Source: CAZIKB01 sp964539665 (GTDB lineage: Bacteria > Zhuqueibacterota > Zhuqueibacteria > Oceanimicrobiales > Oceanimicrobiaceae). From it: 64,000 nucleotides of DNA. Each line of letters starts with the position of its first letter. Within the stretch, counting starts at the first letter, position 1. The notes under the pieces are model-generated. The model had not been told where the DNA came from and searched no databases. It saw only the letters and a list, made by a program, of their open reading frames with translations. Positions 44,331 through 53,822 of the stretch are shown piece after piece. A program made the position numbers and the translations under genes. The DNA lies in the NCBI GenBank assembly GCA_964539665.1, contig CAZIKB010000014.1, positions 1 to 64,000 on the forward strand, written 5' to 3'.

Positions 44331-46818
44331 CTATTGTAAAAAGATCATTTTTTTCGTTTCAACAAAATCCCCGGACTTAAGTCGATAAATGTAAACACCG
44401 CTCGTTACTTTATTTCCATCTACATCCGTTCCATTCCATCGGGCGCTGTGTGCTCCTGCTGGTAGATCTGTGTTGACCAGCACCCGAACTTTTTGCCCCA
44501 GTAAATTGAATATAGTTAAATCCACCTGTGCATTTTGAGGCAATTCGTAATTAATGATCGTTTCAGGATTGAAAGGATTGGGATAATTTTGATTTAAGAC
44601 AAACCGTTCCGGAACCTGGCCTGTCTTACTTTTCACGTTGGTGAAAGGCTCGTCGGACACATCACTGGAAGTGTGGATACCGTCGCTAACCCAAACCCGG
44701 AAGCGTCCTTCTGCTCCTTTGATGATGTTGCTGATGTGAATGTTGACACTCATACTTGTTAAGTTTACAGCCAAAGGCTGCCAGGTCTCGCCATTATCCG
44801 GACTGTATTCTAAATGGAATAAAAGCGGATCATTGTCTGGATCACTGGCCGTCCACGAAACCTTTATGGTATCCCCTTCAGTCTTTTCAACACCACCTGG
44901 CGCAGTGATTGTTACGGTTGGTTCTGCGGCTCCGGCTAAGACGTTTTCCAGGATTTCTCCCAATTTTTTGATGTTCACTTCTGTGGTTCCATCCACATAA
45001 GGTACCATCTCCGAAATAGCCAGCAGCTCACTTTCAGTGATTTTATCAGGAGTGAAAGGGTAATTGGCAAGGACTGTGCCTGCAGCGTCCAGGAAGACAA
45101 TGGCATAGTCGCCCGGGGAACGAGTCTTTATTTCGCCAGCATTGGGCAGGATAAACATTGGCAGAAGCTCAACATGATTGGCAGCGGGATCAATCGTCCC
45201 CACTGCGAGCAGACGATCTGTCGGATTATTGTCTCTGGGATCAACTATCCCCGGCCCGAATCTGGTTTGGAAGTAGTCCATCAAACCTTCATAGGTGTAG
45301 TCGCTTATCCATTGGTTTTGACAGTAGGTCATCAAGTCTTTTCATTCGGGATCGTAAATGTTGAAATTGTCCTGGTCAATCATTTCGAACCCGAAAAGGG
45401 CGTTATCTCCCGTGAGGTCCTGGCTTATACGGCCATCGTCATGGGGGTATGCTGGGTCAGGATCAGCTTCATCACCGCATCTGCCAGCTCCATCATTGGG
45501 GCCGCCTTGAACATGGGAGCGACCAAAGGAGTGCGCCAGTTCATGGGCTCCATACCAGTCACCATAGGAACCATCCTGATCCCAGTCGAAATAATGACCG
45601 CTCTGAGGTATGCCGGTTGGGCCCGAGGCTACCTGGAGAGCAATATTTGCGCAACCACGCATAAAATCGCCACTGTCATCTACCATACCGTAGTAGCGTG
45701 TGTTAAATTTCACTTTCCCTCCAACGATGTCCCAGGCCCTGAAAACTTCGAGCTCAGAATTGACTGCTTCACAATCCGGCAGTCCCCCTTCATGTAAATA
45801 GCTGCGGAAGATAATATTCGCATCATGAATTGGAAACGCATGTCGGAGCCATTGTTCCAATTGGAGAGCATGGAAATGATCCGGATAAATGAATGTACCC
45901 GAATACTCATGGCCAACTTTGTATATGATGACATTTAAAGTTGGTACTGTCTCGAACGTCACACTTGTCGAAACACTATTATTTGTGTAGTCTGTCTCAA
46001 GTGGAGAATAGCCCTGCGTAGCGGTAGAGGGATTCACTATGGCTGTCAAGGAAACGTTGCTTAGCGTATACCAGTCTGGTAACTCAAAGAGGAATGCATG
46101 ATCGAGCGTATTACGATCTGGCAAAAGTTGTACTTCGACTTGATTGTTCACTGGAGTGAGCATTGTATTACTGTTCTCACGCTGCAGGTACAGTCGAGCA
46201 TCCGCCAATTGAGTAGCCGTAGTTGAGCTGACGTGGAATCGTACAAAAGTGTTCTTTTGGGCTACCAGTCGTATGCTGTTATTCAAATCCTGTATTGCTT
46301 GTGTTACCTCCAAATTGTTCGCGACCAGATCATCCTCTGCTACCAGTAGTTCTTTCGCCAGTACCATCATGTAAGCTGCCATGGCTCTAGTAACAGCCTG
46401 TTCCGGACAAAAACGTAATTCAAGTGCAGTCTGACATGGTGGAATCAGGCCCGCTCTGTACGCGGATTCAACCCACTTGGCATACCATTCCCCTGTTGAC
46501 ACATCGGTGAACAGTCCTGTTGGCGCAGGCGGCTGGTAATCCTTGCCTTTTAGCATTCGCAGGAAGAAGACCGTCGCTTCGGCTCGCGAGTGTGCTTGTT
46601 CCGGACAGAAGACCAACGGATCCGTACCGCAGCCGGCAGTGTAACCGTCTTGCCATAATTGATGCACCCACTTTGCATACCACTCCGTAATGGGTACGTC
46701 GGCAAATATCTGCTCGGTTGGCTCGGACGGAATGTACCCGGTGCCGTGGACGCCACGCGCAATGAAGACGGCCATTTCAGCCCGGGTCAGGGTGTCTTCG
46801 GGACAGAACATGAACCAT
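44331..46818 (-). pseudogene. SLH-domain metalloprotease with type IX sorting domain, interrupted by TGA and cut at its 5' end
   Basis: One frame interrupted by TGA at 45342-45344, where IYDPE-stop-KDLMTYC most likely was IYDPEWKDLMTYC (TGG to TGA). Order on the protein: partial SLH domain, two more SLH domains (TEWYAKWV, GEWYAKWV), a beta region, a metalloprotease zinc motif HELAHSFGRSH, then after the stop an Ig-like domain and a sorting domain (NYPNPFNPETIINYELP). The 5' end starts inside the first SLH repeat and runs into a different gene fragment, so the original N-terminus is missing. SLH domains would hold the protein to the cell wall polymer, an odd mix with a type IX tail. Confidence 0.75.
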
Positions 46819-47075
46819 TACACCGTTGTTTTCAAGTACCTTAATAGTCTGCATATTTTCTGCTGCATTCGCTATTACTTCATTTTCCCCTAAACATATA
46901 ACATTGCCAACAGACGGATTGAAACCAAGATGCGGAACTTCAATGACATCAAAGCCTTTGAAAAAATTATCAGGAAATACCTCACTGCAAAAGAGTATTC
47001 TTTCGGGACCTCTTGCGCTCATTGCTCCACCCAGATGTTGATAGGAGCCTTTTACTGATATGGTTCGTACTTCAG
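46811..47075 (-). pseudogene. Fragment of a DDAH/amidinotransferase-family gene
   Basis: About 85 codons matching an arginine-deiminase-superfamily protein of the dimethylarginine dimethylaminohydrolase/amidinotransferase type: KGSYQHLGGAMSARGPERI, then GFNPSVGNVICLGENEVIANAAENM. It reads through without a break from the permease fragment and ends by running into the SLH gene at about 46811 (GTTCATGTTCTG), where it should continue for about 30 residues. Both junctions are within a few bases of these positions. Confidence 0.6.
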
Positions 47076-47493
47076 ATAAGAAGATAATTTCTTGAGTTGG
47101 CAAAGCTGGAAAAAAGTAGCCGAAATATTCAGCAAAACCCACGCCCAGAGCCGCGATGGAGCCGCCCATTGCTACCAAGAACAGTATCCAACCAAAGAAA
47201 AATCAGAATAGATGTCCATAAGTTTCTTTTAGATAAACATAGTGACCGCCGGCCTCAGGCATGGCTGCACCGAGTTCAGCAAAAGTGAAAGCGCCGGCGA
47301 GGATTAATAGTCCGCCTACAACCCATACCAGCAAAATCAGCACAGTTGAGGGGAGAGCTTGCGCCACGATGCCGGTGGTTAGAAAGATTCCTGAACCAAT
47401 CACGATTCCTGTCATCATCATGATAGAATCGAATAAGCCGAGTTGCCTGGTTAAGTCTGCTTTTTCTTTTGTGCTCGTCTTGGAGTTTGACAT
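47070..47493 (-). pseudogene. N-terminal part of an APC-family amino-acid permease, with in-frame TGA
   Basis: Frame from 47493 shows the APC opening MSNSKTSTKEKADLTRQL and TM segments with GIVIGSGIF and AELGAAMPEAGGHYVYLKETYGHLF. A TGA at 47203-47205 replaces the expected Gly codon (YGHLFGFLFGW becomes YGHLF-stop-FFFGW); the same frame continues with LFLVAMGGSIAALGVGFAEYFGYFFPAL to about 47075, where the sequence changes to a DDAH-like gene. Only the first third of a permease is present. Confidence 0.75.
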
Positions 47494-47706
47494 TTATCTT
47501 AATTGGTAACAGGACAGGAAATTCCTTGAAAAAATCAATTTGATTTAAGAATCAAGAAATTTGACTTATTATGACTTTTATATATAATAAAAATGGGATT
47601 AATTTCCTACCAGTTTTTTGATTTGTTGCTAAATCTAATTTGAGGAATCCTCATGGTTTCATTCGTTGCTTCTTTTTGTGTAAACGGTCTAACCTGAATA
47701 ATTCAT

Positions 47707-47830
47707 CACGGAAAAACACGGAGCGGCGAAGCCGCAAATCACAAATATCAAATGATCAAATCCCAAATAAATATCAAGATTCAAAACTCAAGATCGTAAA
47801 CAGCAGTCGAGGTCATGCCCATCAATGACC
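47707..47830 (+). repeat. Dispersed repeat, copy A (about 124 bp)
   Basis: Begins CACGGAAAAACACGGAG and continues with CGCAAATCACAAAT, AATGATCAAATCCCAAATAAATATCAA, TTCAAAACTCAA and AAACAGCAGTCGAGGT. Closely matched by 50756-50879 (direct) and 59118-59228 (inverted). It sits 87 bases beyond the 3' end of the gene at 47918-50713. Confidence 0.85.
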
Positions 47831-47917
47831 TAGTCGGCGTCGTTTGAAATTTCGGTGTTTCTGTGGTGAATAATTCAGGCCTGGTGACTCCCAAATGAAT
47901 TTGAGCGTCCGTATGGC

Positions 47918-50713
47918 CTATTTTATGTATAACATCTTCATGGTCTTGTTATACCCTTCTGTTTCCAAACGACACAGGTAGATACCGCTGGGCTGGTTTG
48001 TTGGCGTCCAATCGAACTCAAAGAGCCCTTTTGACATGGTTCCCTCATAGAGCATTTCAATCTCTTTGCCAAGAACATTATAAACGGTTATTTTTGCAAA
48101 GCCCGAATTCGGCAGGTTAAACCGAATCGTAGTTGCTGCATTGAATGGATTGGGATAGCATTGATACAAATTATACGTTTTAGCCGATGCTTGTGCTTCC
48201 TCATCCCAATACTGAATATTTGCCCAGATATCGTAGCCTTTGCCGGGCGTGCGGTTATCGGCCCAGGCAGTATAGATTTTGCCATTAGATAATTGAACGC
48301 TTGGGTACCATTGAATTCTGTCGCCAGTAGTGTTTAATCGAAAACTGCCATTCAGAGGTTTGCCATCACTGGAATATCGCTGTCCGTAAATGTCCCCATT
48401 TCCTGTATAATAATCATCCCAGGCGATGACGAATCTACCAGTTCTATCCATGGCAATGGCGGAATAGTTACTAATGCTGCCGCCATCGAAGTTAGTGACC
48501 TGGAAATTATCGCCCAGTGGATCGCCATTCTGATCATATCTCTGGGCATAAACGCCCAAACTATCATTATCAAATTGCCATACGATTAAAAAATTTCCCT
48601 GTCCATCCACGGCTGAGTGAGGGCGGTATTGTTTTGCATTTTCGACATACTTGTTTACTTTGAAATTTTGGCCCTCTGCCGAACCATCACTGGAATAACG
48701 TTGGGCATAGATATCGCTTTTATAGTTTTCTCGACGATCTACCCAGGAAATGATAACATTACCTTTTGAATTTACTGCAATACATGGTTGCCTGTTAACA
48801 TCAGCGCTGTCCTCAACATCATTGACTCGAAAAGTACTTCCTGACGCAGTTCCATTAAAGGTATATCGTTTTGCATAGATATTATCGTCATCATTTTCGC
48901 TACTAACTTCAGCCCGCCAGGTGATGATAAAGTTACCGCTGCCGTCTATGCCAACGGATGGAGAGGAAAGATACCCGGTACCCAGGTCATTGTTGACATG
49001 AAAGTTTGGGCCTTGCGGAGCCCCATTCCTGGAATACCGCTGGGCATAGATGCTCTTCTCATTATTTCGGACATCCAACCAAACGATAATGAATTCTCCT
49101 GCGCCATTCTGAGTAATTGACATAGAACCATATCTATAAACCATACCTTCATCATCGTTCACTCTGAAAGGAACACCAATAGGAATCCCCATAAAGTCGT
49201 AACGCCGGGCGTATATGTCTGTATAGCTATATATTTTATCATTCCAGACCACCACAAAATTCCCGTACCTGTCTGTAGCTATTTCCGGGCTTGTCTGCAA
49301 GCCGCTGTCTACATCATCATTGACTTTGAAATTATTTCCCGAATGGATTCCAGTACTCATCAGCCGCTGAACATAAATATCCTGCTCTCCATGGCGAGAA
49401 TCTCCCCAGGTAATGTAATAGTCTCCTTGCTCGTCCGCCACAACCTGAACTTGAAAATAGTATTTGCTGAAGCTACCTTCACCGTCATTTATCTTGAAGT
49501 TATTTTCAACTTTCGTTCCATCATATTTTAATCGCTGAGCGTAAATATCTCTTTCATCTCTTTCGTCACTCCATATCACCAGCACATTGCCGTTATCATC
49601 CATGGCAACGGCAGGTGAACTTTGATAAGCGTTACCATTATCATCATTCACTCGAAAATTATTCCCCACGGCCGTTCCAGCTTCATTGTAGCATTGAGCA
49701 TAAATGTCTTCGTCACCGTTTCTTCTATCTCGCCACGCAATAATGAATTGACCTTTCTGATTACTGGCAATTGCAGGCGCCCATTTGCCCGTATCATCAC
49801 TGACGTTGAATGTGCTTCTAAGGGTGGTCCCATCTATTGCAACGTGGCGCGCATAAATGTTAGATGGATAATTACTCTTCCATGCGATAATAAAATTTCC
49901 CTTTCCATCAGGTGTTATCGCAGGCCTACGAGAACAGCAGTGTGCCTCCATGCCGCTTTCATTAACTTTAAAAGTACTCCCTGACCGAGAACCATCCCGA
50001 AAAAAGCCTTGCGCAAAGATGTCTTCAGATAAATAGCGGTCTTCATACTGCCAGTGGCCCATGAAAGCGATCATGAAATCCCCGTTATCATTCATGGTAA
50101 TGGTTGGAGCGCGCCAAATCTTTACATCATCATCGTTGACTTTAAAATTATTACTTGTGGGTGTACCGTCCGGAGCATAGCGCTGCGCGTATATAGTGCT
50201 ATGGTTATCTCTACGATCCCACCATGTGATCACGAAATTCCCATCATGATCGGATGCCACTGCAGGACCGTATGGGTTTGAAAATTTTTCATCATCGTCG
50301 ACCCTGAAATTGTCCCCCAAAGGCGTGCTATTTTCGTCATAAAGTTGCGCAAATATGTCACGATCACCATTTCGCTCATCATGCCATACCACGATAAAAC
50401 TGCCGTTTTGAAGTGCAGCTATGGCAGGCCATGATTGATCGCCTCCACGGGGACCTTTATTTGTATTGACCAGAAAATCGGGAACGAATGCATCCAGGGT
50501 TTCGGCACCATCTGCATTAAATGAAGCAGAATAAGATTTGTATGTGCGGAAATTCAGCGCATCGAGACCAGAACGGTTTCTTCTCGCCAGGTCATTGAAA
50601 AGTATTTCATCTTCACACTCACGAAACCGCTGAAGTTCCTGGGCTTCGGTTAAGATAGCCCCAGAGAGTGCAAAAAGAAACATGACTACGAGTACAAACG
50701 ATTTGTTCAACAT
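47918..50713 (-). CDS. Secreted repeat protein with about 13 propeller-like repeats and type IX sorting domain
   Basis: 931 residues. Good signal peptide (FVLVVMFLFALSGAILTEAQ) and a strong AAGGAGG before the ATG. About 13 repeats of 50-55 residues run from 75 to 830, each with a form of AVDSDGNFVITWxDxRxxxxDIYAQRY and NFRVNDD. This pattern fits bladed beta-propeller repeats. The end has YPNPFNAATTIRFNLPNSG and a sorting domain. Likely surface-exposed adhesin or binding protein. Flanked by direct repeats A and B. Confidence 0.85.
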   Translation of the reverse strand: MLNKSFVLVVMFLFALSGAILTEAQELQRFRECEDEILFNDLARRNRSGLDALNFRTYKSYSASFNADGAETLDAFVPDFLVNTNKGPRGGDQSWPAIAALQNGSFIVVWHDERNGDRDIFAQLYDENSTPLGDNFRVDDDEKFSNPYGPAVASDHDGNFVITWWDRRDNHSTIYAQRYAPDGTPTSNNFKVNDDDVKIWRAPTITMNDNGDFMIAFMGHWQYEDRYLSEDIFAQGFFRDGSRSGSTFKVNESGMEAHCCSRRPAITPDGKGNFIIAWKSNYPSNIYARHVAIDGTTLRSTFNVSDDTGKWAPAIASNQKGQFIIAWRDRRNGDEDIYAQCYNEAGTAVGNNFRVNDDNGNAYQSSPAVAMDDNGNVLVIWSDERDERDIYAQRLKYDGTKVENNFKINDGEGSFSKYYFQVQVVADEQGDYYITWGDSRHGEQDIYVQRLMSTGIHSGNNFKVNDDVDSGLQTSPEIATDRYGNFVVVWNDKIYSYTDIYARRYDFMGIPIGVPFRVNDDEGMVYRYGSMSITQNGAGEFIIVWLDVRNNEKSIYAQRYSRNGAPQGPNFHVNNDLGTGYLSSPSVGIDGSGNFIITWRAEVSSENDDDNIYAKRYTFNGTASGSTFRVNDVEDSADVNRQPCIAVNSKGNVIISWVDRRENYKSDIYAQRYSSDGSAEGQNFKVNKYVENAKQYRPHSAVDGQGNFLIVWQFDNDSLGVYAQRYDQNGDPLGDNFQVTNFDGGSISNYSAIAMDRTGRFVIAWDDYYTGNGDIYGQRYSSDGKPLNGSFRLNTTGDRIQWYPSVQLSNGKIYTAWADNRTPGKGYDIWANIQYWDEEAQASAKTYNLYQCYPNPFNAATTIRFNLPNSGFAKITVYNVLGKEIEMLYEGTMSKGLFEFDWTPTNQPSGIYLCRLETEGYNKTMKMLYIK

Positions 50714-50755
50714 GATAAGTCCTCCTTGTTTTTAATCCATTTTACCGCGGTGCAC

Positions 50756-50879
50756 CACGGAAAAGCACGGAGTGGCGACGCCGCAAATCACAAATAACAA
50801 ATGATCAAATCCCAAATAAATATCAATGTTCAAAACTCAAAATCGTAAACAGCAGTCGAGGTTATGCCCAAAATTGACT
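50756..50879 (+). repeat. Dispersed repeat, copy B (about 124 bp)
   Basis: Same repeat as 47707-47830, same orientation, roughly 85-90% identical by eye. It lies 42 bases upstream of the gene start at 50713. Copies A and B thus flank the 2.8-kb gene as direct repeats. Confidence 0.85.
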
Positions 50880-51024
50880 AGCTCAGTACAGGAATCAGCG
50901 GATACCCAGGGTTACATTTCTTTCATTGATCCACAAAAAGGAAAGAACCATTGTGGGCGATTCCATGATCCTGCCGTCGGCTCTTTTCTATCGAAAATCC
51001 CTGGAAAAGTGTGCACTAATCGAG

Positions 51025-53463
51025 TCACCGCAGTAGGATCAATTTTCGGCTTTGTTCAAATGAACCTGCTTTCAGTCTGTAAATATAGAGGCCGGTAGGT
51101 AAATCAGTTGCATTAAAAATGACGGAATGTTCACCGGCTTGTTGTTGGGTGTTGACTATTGTTTTAATCTTACGGCCAAGCATATCATAGATTGTAAGCC
51201 GCACAGCACTGTTCGTTTTTAGAAAATAAGTTATGGTTGTCTCAGCGTTAAAGGGGTTAGGAAAATTTTGATGTAACGTGAACTTTTCCAACAAGGGCAC
51301 TTCTTCTGTTCCAACACTGGAAATTAAATTGTTCTCATACCAGGCGATTTTACTATCAGATCGAGAAGCCGAAAGCACATCCATATCCCCATCGCCGTCG
51401 ACATCTATAGCATAAACTGAAGCAGCGCCTCTCGCCGCGGAGGTGATGGTATAAGTATAAAAATAATGGCCGCCGCGGTTTACATGCAAGGCGATTTTAT
51501 TATCAAAATACGAAGCCGAGAGCACGTCCATGTCCCCGTCATTTTCAACATCAACCGCATAGACCGAATAGGCGCCTTCGGCATGAAGAGTGATATCATG
51601 GCCGAGAAAGTTCTGGTTGCCGTCGTTCTCATACCAGGCGATTCTATTATCATATGATGATGCCGAAAGTACATCCATATTTCCGTCGCCATTGACATCC
51701 GCAGCATAGACAGATTGGGCATCTCCTGCCAAAGTGCTAATGGTATGGATACTAAAATTTTGGCTGCCGTCGTTCTCATACCAGGCGATTTTATTATTGC
51801 CACTTGAAGCGGAGAGCACATCCATATCCCCGTCGCCATCGACATCCACAGCATAGACCGATTTGGCGTACTTCGCAACAGCAGTGATGGTATAGGAGCT
51901 AAAATTCTGATTGCCGTCGTTCTCATACCAGGCGATTTTATCATCATTTTGAGAAGCAGAGAGCACATCCACATCCCCATCACCGTCGACATCTACAGCA
52001 AAAACTGAGCAGGCGCCATCTGCGTCAGTGGTGATGGCACGGGTACTAAAGTTCTGATTGCCGTCGTTCTCATACCAGGCAATTTTATCATCATTTTGAG
52101 AAGCCGAAAGCACATCCACATCCCCGTCCCGGTCTACATCAACGGCAAAAACTGAGCGGGCGCCATCCGCATCGGTGGTTATAGTACGAATGCTAAATTC
52201 CTCATTGCCATCGTTCTCATACCAGGCAATTTTATCGTCTCCGTATGAAGCGGAGAGCACATCCATATCCCCGTCAAAGTCAACGTCAACGGCATAGACG
52301 GAGCAGGCTGCATTTGCCGGTCTATTGGGGGCGATGACGGTATGCGGGCTAAAATTCTGGTTGCCATCATTCTCATACCAGCCGATATAATTAACATAAT
52401 AAGCGGAGAGTATGTCCACATCCCTGTCACTGTCAATATCAACAGCTAAGACCGAGCTGGTTGGCAATACACTAGCAGTGATAGTATGGGCGTTAAAATT
52501 CTGGCTGCCATCGTTCTCATACCAGACGATTTTTTTGTCATAGTAAGAAGCTGGGAGCACATCCATATCCCCGTCGCCATCGAGATCCACAGCACAGACT
52601 GAGTAAGCGCCATCTGCACTGCGAGTGATGGTGTGGGTTCTAAAATTCTGGCTGCCGTTATTCTCATACCAGGCGATTTTATCATCATCATACGAAGCCG
52701 AGAGAACATCTATATCCCCGTCGCTGTCGAGATCCACAGCATAGACTGAGCGAGCGCCATATGCACTGGTAGTGATGATATGGGCGCTAAAATTCTGGCT
52801 GCCGTCGTTCTCATACCAGACGATTTTATCGTCATTTCGAGAAGCGGAAAGCACGTCCACATCCCCGTCGTCGTCGAAATCAACGGCAAAAACTGAGCAG
52901 GCGCCATCTGCATCAGTAGTGATCGTTCTGACGCTAAAGTTCTGATTGCCGTCGTTCTCATACCAGACGATTTTATCGTCATTTCGAGAAGCGGAAAGCA
53001 CGTCCACATCCCCGTCGTCGTCGAAATCAACGGCAAAAACTGAGCAGGCGCCATCTGCATCAGTAGTGATCGTTCTGACGCTAAAGTTCTGATTGCCGTC
53101 GTTCTCATACCAAGCGATTTTATCGTCTCCGTATGAAGCGGAGAGCACATCCATATCCCCGTCAAAGTCAACGTCAACGGCATAGACGGAGTTGGCGCCA
53201 TTCGCATCAGTAGTTATCGTTCTGGGGCTAAAATTCTGATTGCCATCGTTCTCATACCAGGCGATCTTATCATCATCATACGAAGCCGAAAGCACATCTA
53301 TATCCCCGTCGCTGTCGACATCAACGGCATAGACGGACACGGGTCTATTTACAAAAGATGTTTCACTAGTGATAGTGTGGGGTACAAATTCCACCTGGTT
53401 TATGCTTGCGAATGCGGTCAAAAAGAAAAAGGTTAAAAGAGTTAAAATCGATTTTTTCTTCAT
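51025..53463 (-). CDS. Secreted FG-GAP/VCBS-repeat protein with type IX sorting domain
   Basis: 812 residues from ATG 53463, which gives a clean signal peptide (KKKSILTLLTFFFLTAFASINQ); the upstream in-frame start at 53496 adds 11 residues. Fourteen tandem repeats of about 49 residues, each SVYAVDVDxDGDxDVLSASxxDxKIAWYENDGNQNF, the FG-GAP/VCBS pattern with calcium-loop DxDGDxD motifs. Ends with a sorting domain (NFPNPFNAETTITY). Probably a surface propeller, two seven-bladed units by repeat count. Some repeats are nearly identical in DNA, showing recent expansion. Confidence 0.88.
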   Translation of the reverse strand: MKKKSILTLLTFFFLTAFASINQVEFVPHTITSETSFVNRPVSVYAVDVDSDGDIDVLSASYDDDKIAWYENDGNQNFSPRTITTDANGANSVYAVDVDFDGDMDVLSASYGDDKIAWYENDGNQNFSVRTITTDADGACSVFAVDFDDDGDVDVLSASRNDDKIVWYENDGNQNFSVRTITTDADGACSVFAVDFDDDGDVDVLSASRNDDKIVWYENDGSQNFSAHIITTSAYGARSVYAVDLDSDGDIDVLSASYDDDKIAWYENNGSQNFRTHTITRSADGAYSVCAVDLDGDGDMDVLPASYYDKKIVWYENDGSQNFNAHTITASVLPTSSVLAVDIDSDRDVDILSAYYVNYIGWYENDGNQNFSPHTVIAPNRPANAACSVYAVDVDFDGDMDVLSASYGDDKIAWYENDGNEEFSIRTITTDADGARSVFAVDVDRDGDVDVLSASQNDDKIAWYENDGNQNFSTRAITTDADGACSVFAVDVDGDGDVDVLSASQNDDKIAWYENDGNQNFSSYTITAVAKYAKSVYAVDVDGDGDMDVLSASSGNNKIAWYENDGSQNFSIHTISTLAGDAQSVYAADVNGDGNMDVLSASSYDNRIAWYENDGNQNFLGHDITLHAEGAYSVYAVDVENDGDMDVLSASYFDNKIALHVNRGGHYFYTYTITSAARGAASVYAIDVDGDGDMDVLSASRSDSKIAWYENNLISSVGTEEVPLLEKFTLHQNFPNPFNAETTITYFLKTNSAVRLTIYDMLGRKIKTIVNTQQQAGEHSVIFNATDLPTGLYIYRLKAGSFEQSRKLILLR
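52801..53108 (-). repeat. Recent 147-bp tandem duplication in the VCBS gene
   Basis: The stretch from 52801 to about 52955 and that from 52948 to about 53102 are the same sequence with a 147-base offset (49 codons), including rare wording such as GTCGTCGTCGAAATC. At protein level repeats 3 and 4 differ at only a few residues. Shows that propeller blades are being gained by slippage or recombination. Confidence 0.85.
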
Positions 53464-53496
53464 TAGATTTCTTGCTCCATATTTTCCAGCCACCAA

Positions 53497-53822
53497 ACAA
53501 AGTTTTTACTGTTAAAACATTGCTGCATCACTATTCATATTATATATTGCCGTTAGATGCTTATAAAAAGTAACACAGTTTTTGTTAGGAAATAACTTTC
53601 CAATTATTTATTATTTGACTGGATGAAATATTTATTCACAGTAATCCCACCAGGAAGGTCATTCTGAAGAAATCTTTTTAGTATTCCACCTACAAAGCCT
53701 GTTAACCATTACAAATTCCAGTATTTAATAAAGGAAAACTTCTGAAGCGATGCGTGGTTTGCTGAATATTTACCCAATAAGAGAATGTCTCAGCCAGAAG
53801 AAAATTCACTGTGGCTTGTGTA
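53497..53822. other. Intergenic stretch between the TPR-CHAT and VCBS genes
   Basis: About 325 bases with no convincing gene, no T-run terminator and no repeat seen. The promoter of the VCBS gene on the minus strand is expected here. Confidence 0.4.

Noticed and set aside
45174..45797. Plus-strand frame of 207 codons
   Set aside because: Antisense of the SLH/metalloprotease gene, whose HELAHSFGRSH motif lies opposite it.
45342..47205. In-frame TGA codons as recoded Trp, Gly or selenocysteine
   Set aside because: TGA ends many intact genes here (for example at 5309, 7610 and 29945), the two positions need different amino acids, and both hits are in fragmented genes; nonsense changes are simpler.
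51300..53350. Regular 147-bp repeats as a CRISPR array or satellite
   Set aside because: They lie in one long open frame and encode FG-GAP/VCBS blades with silent variation between units.
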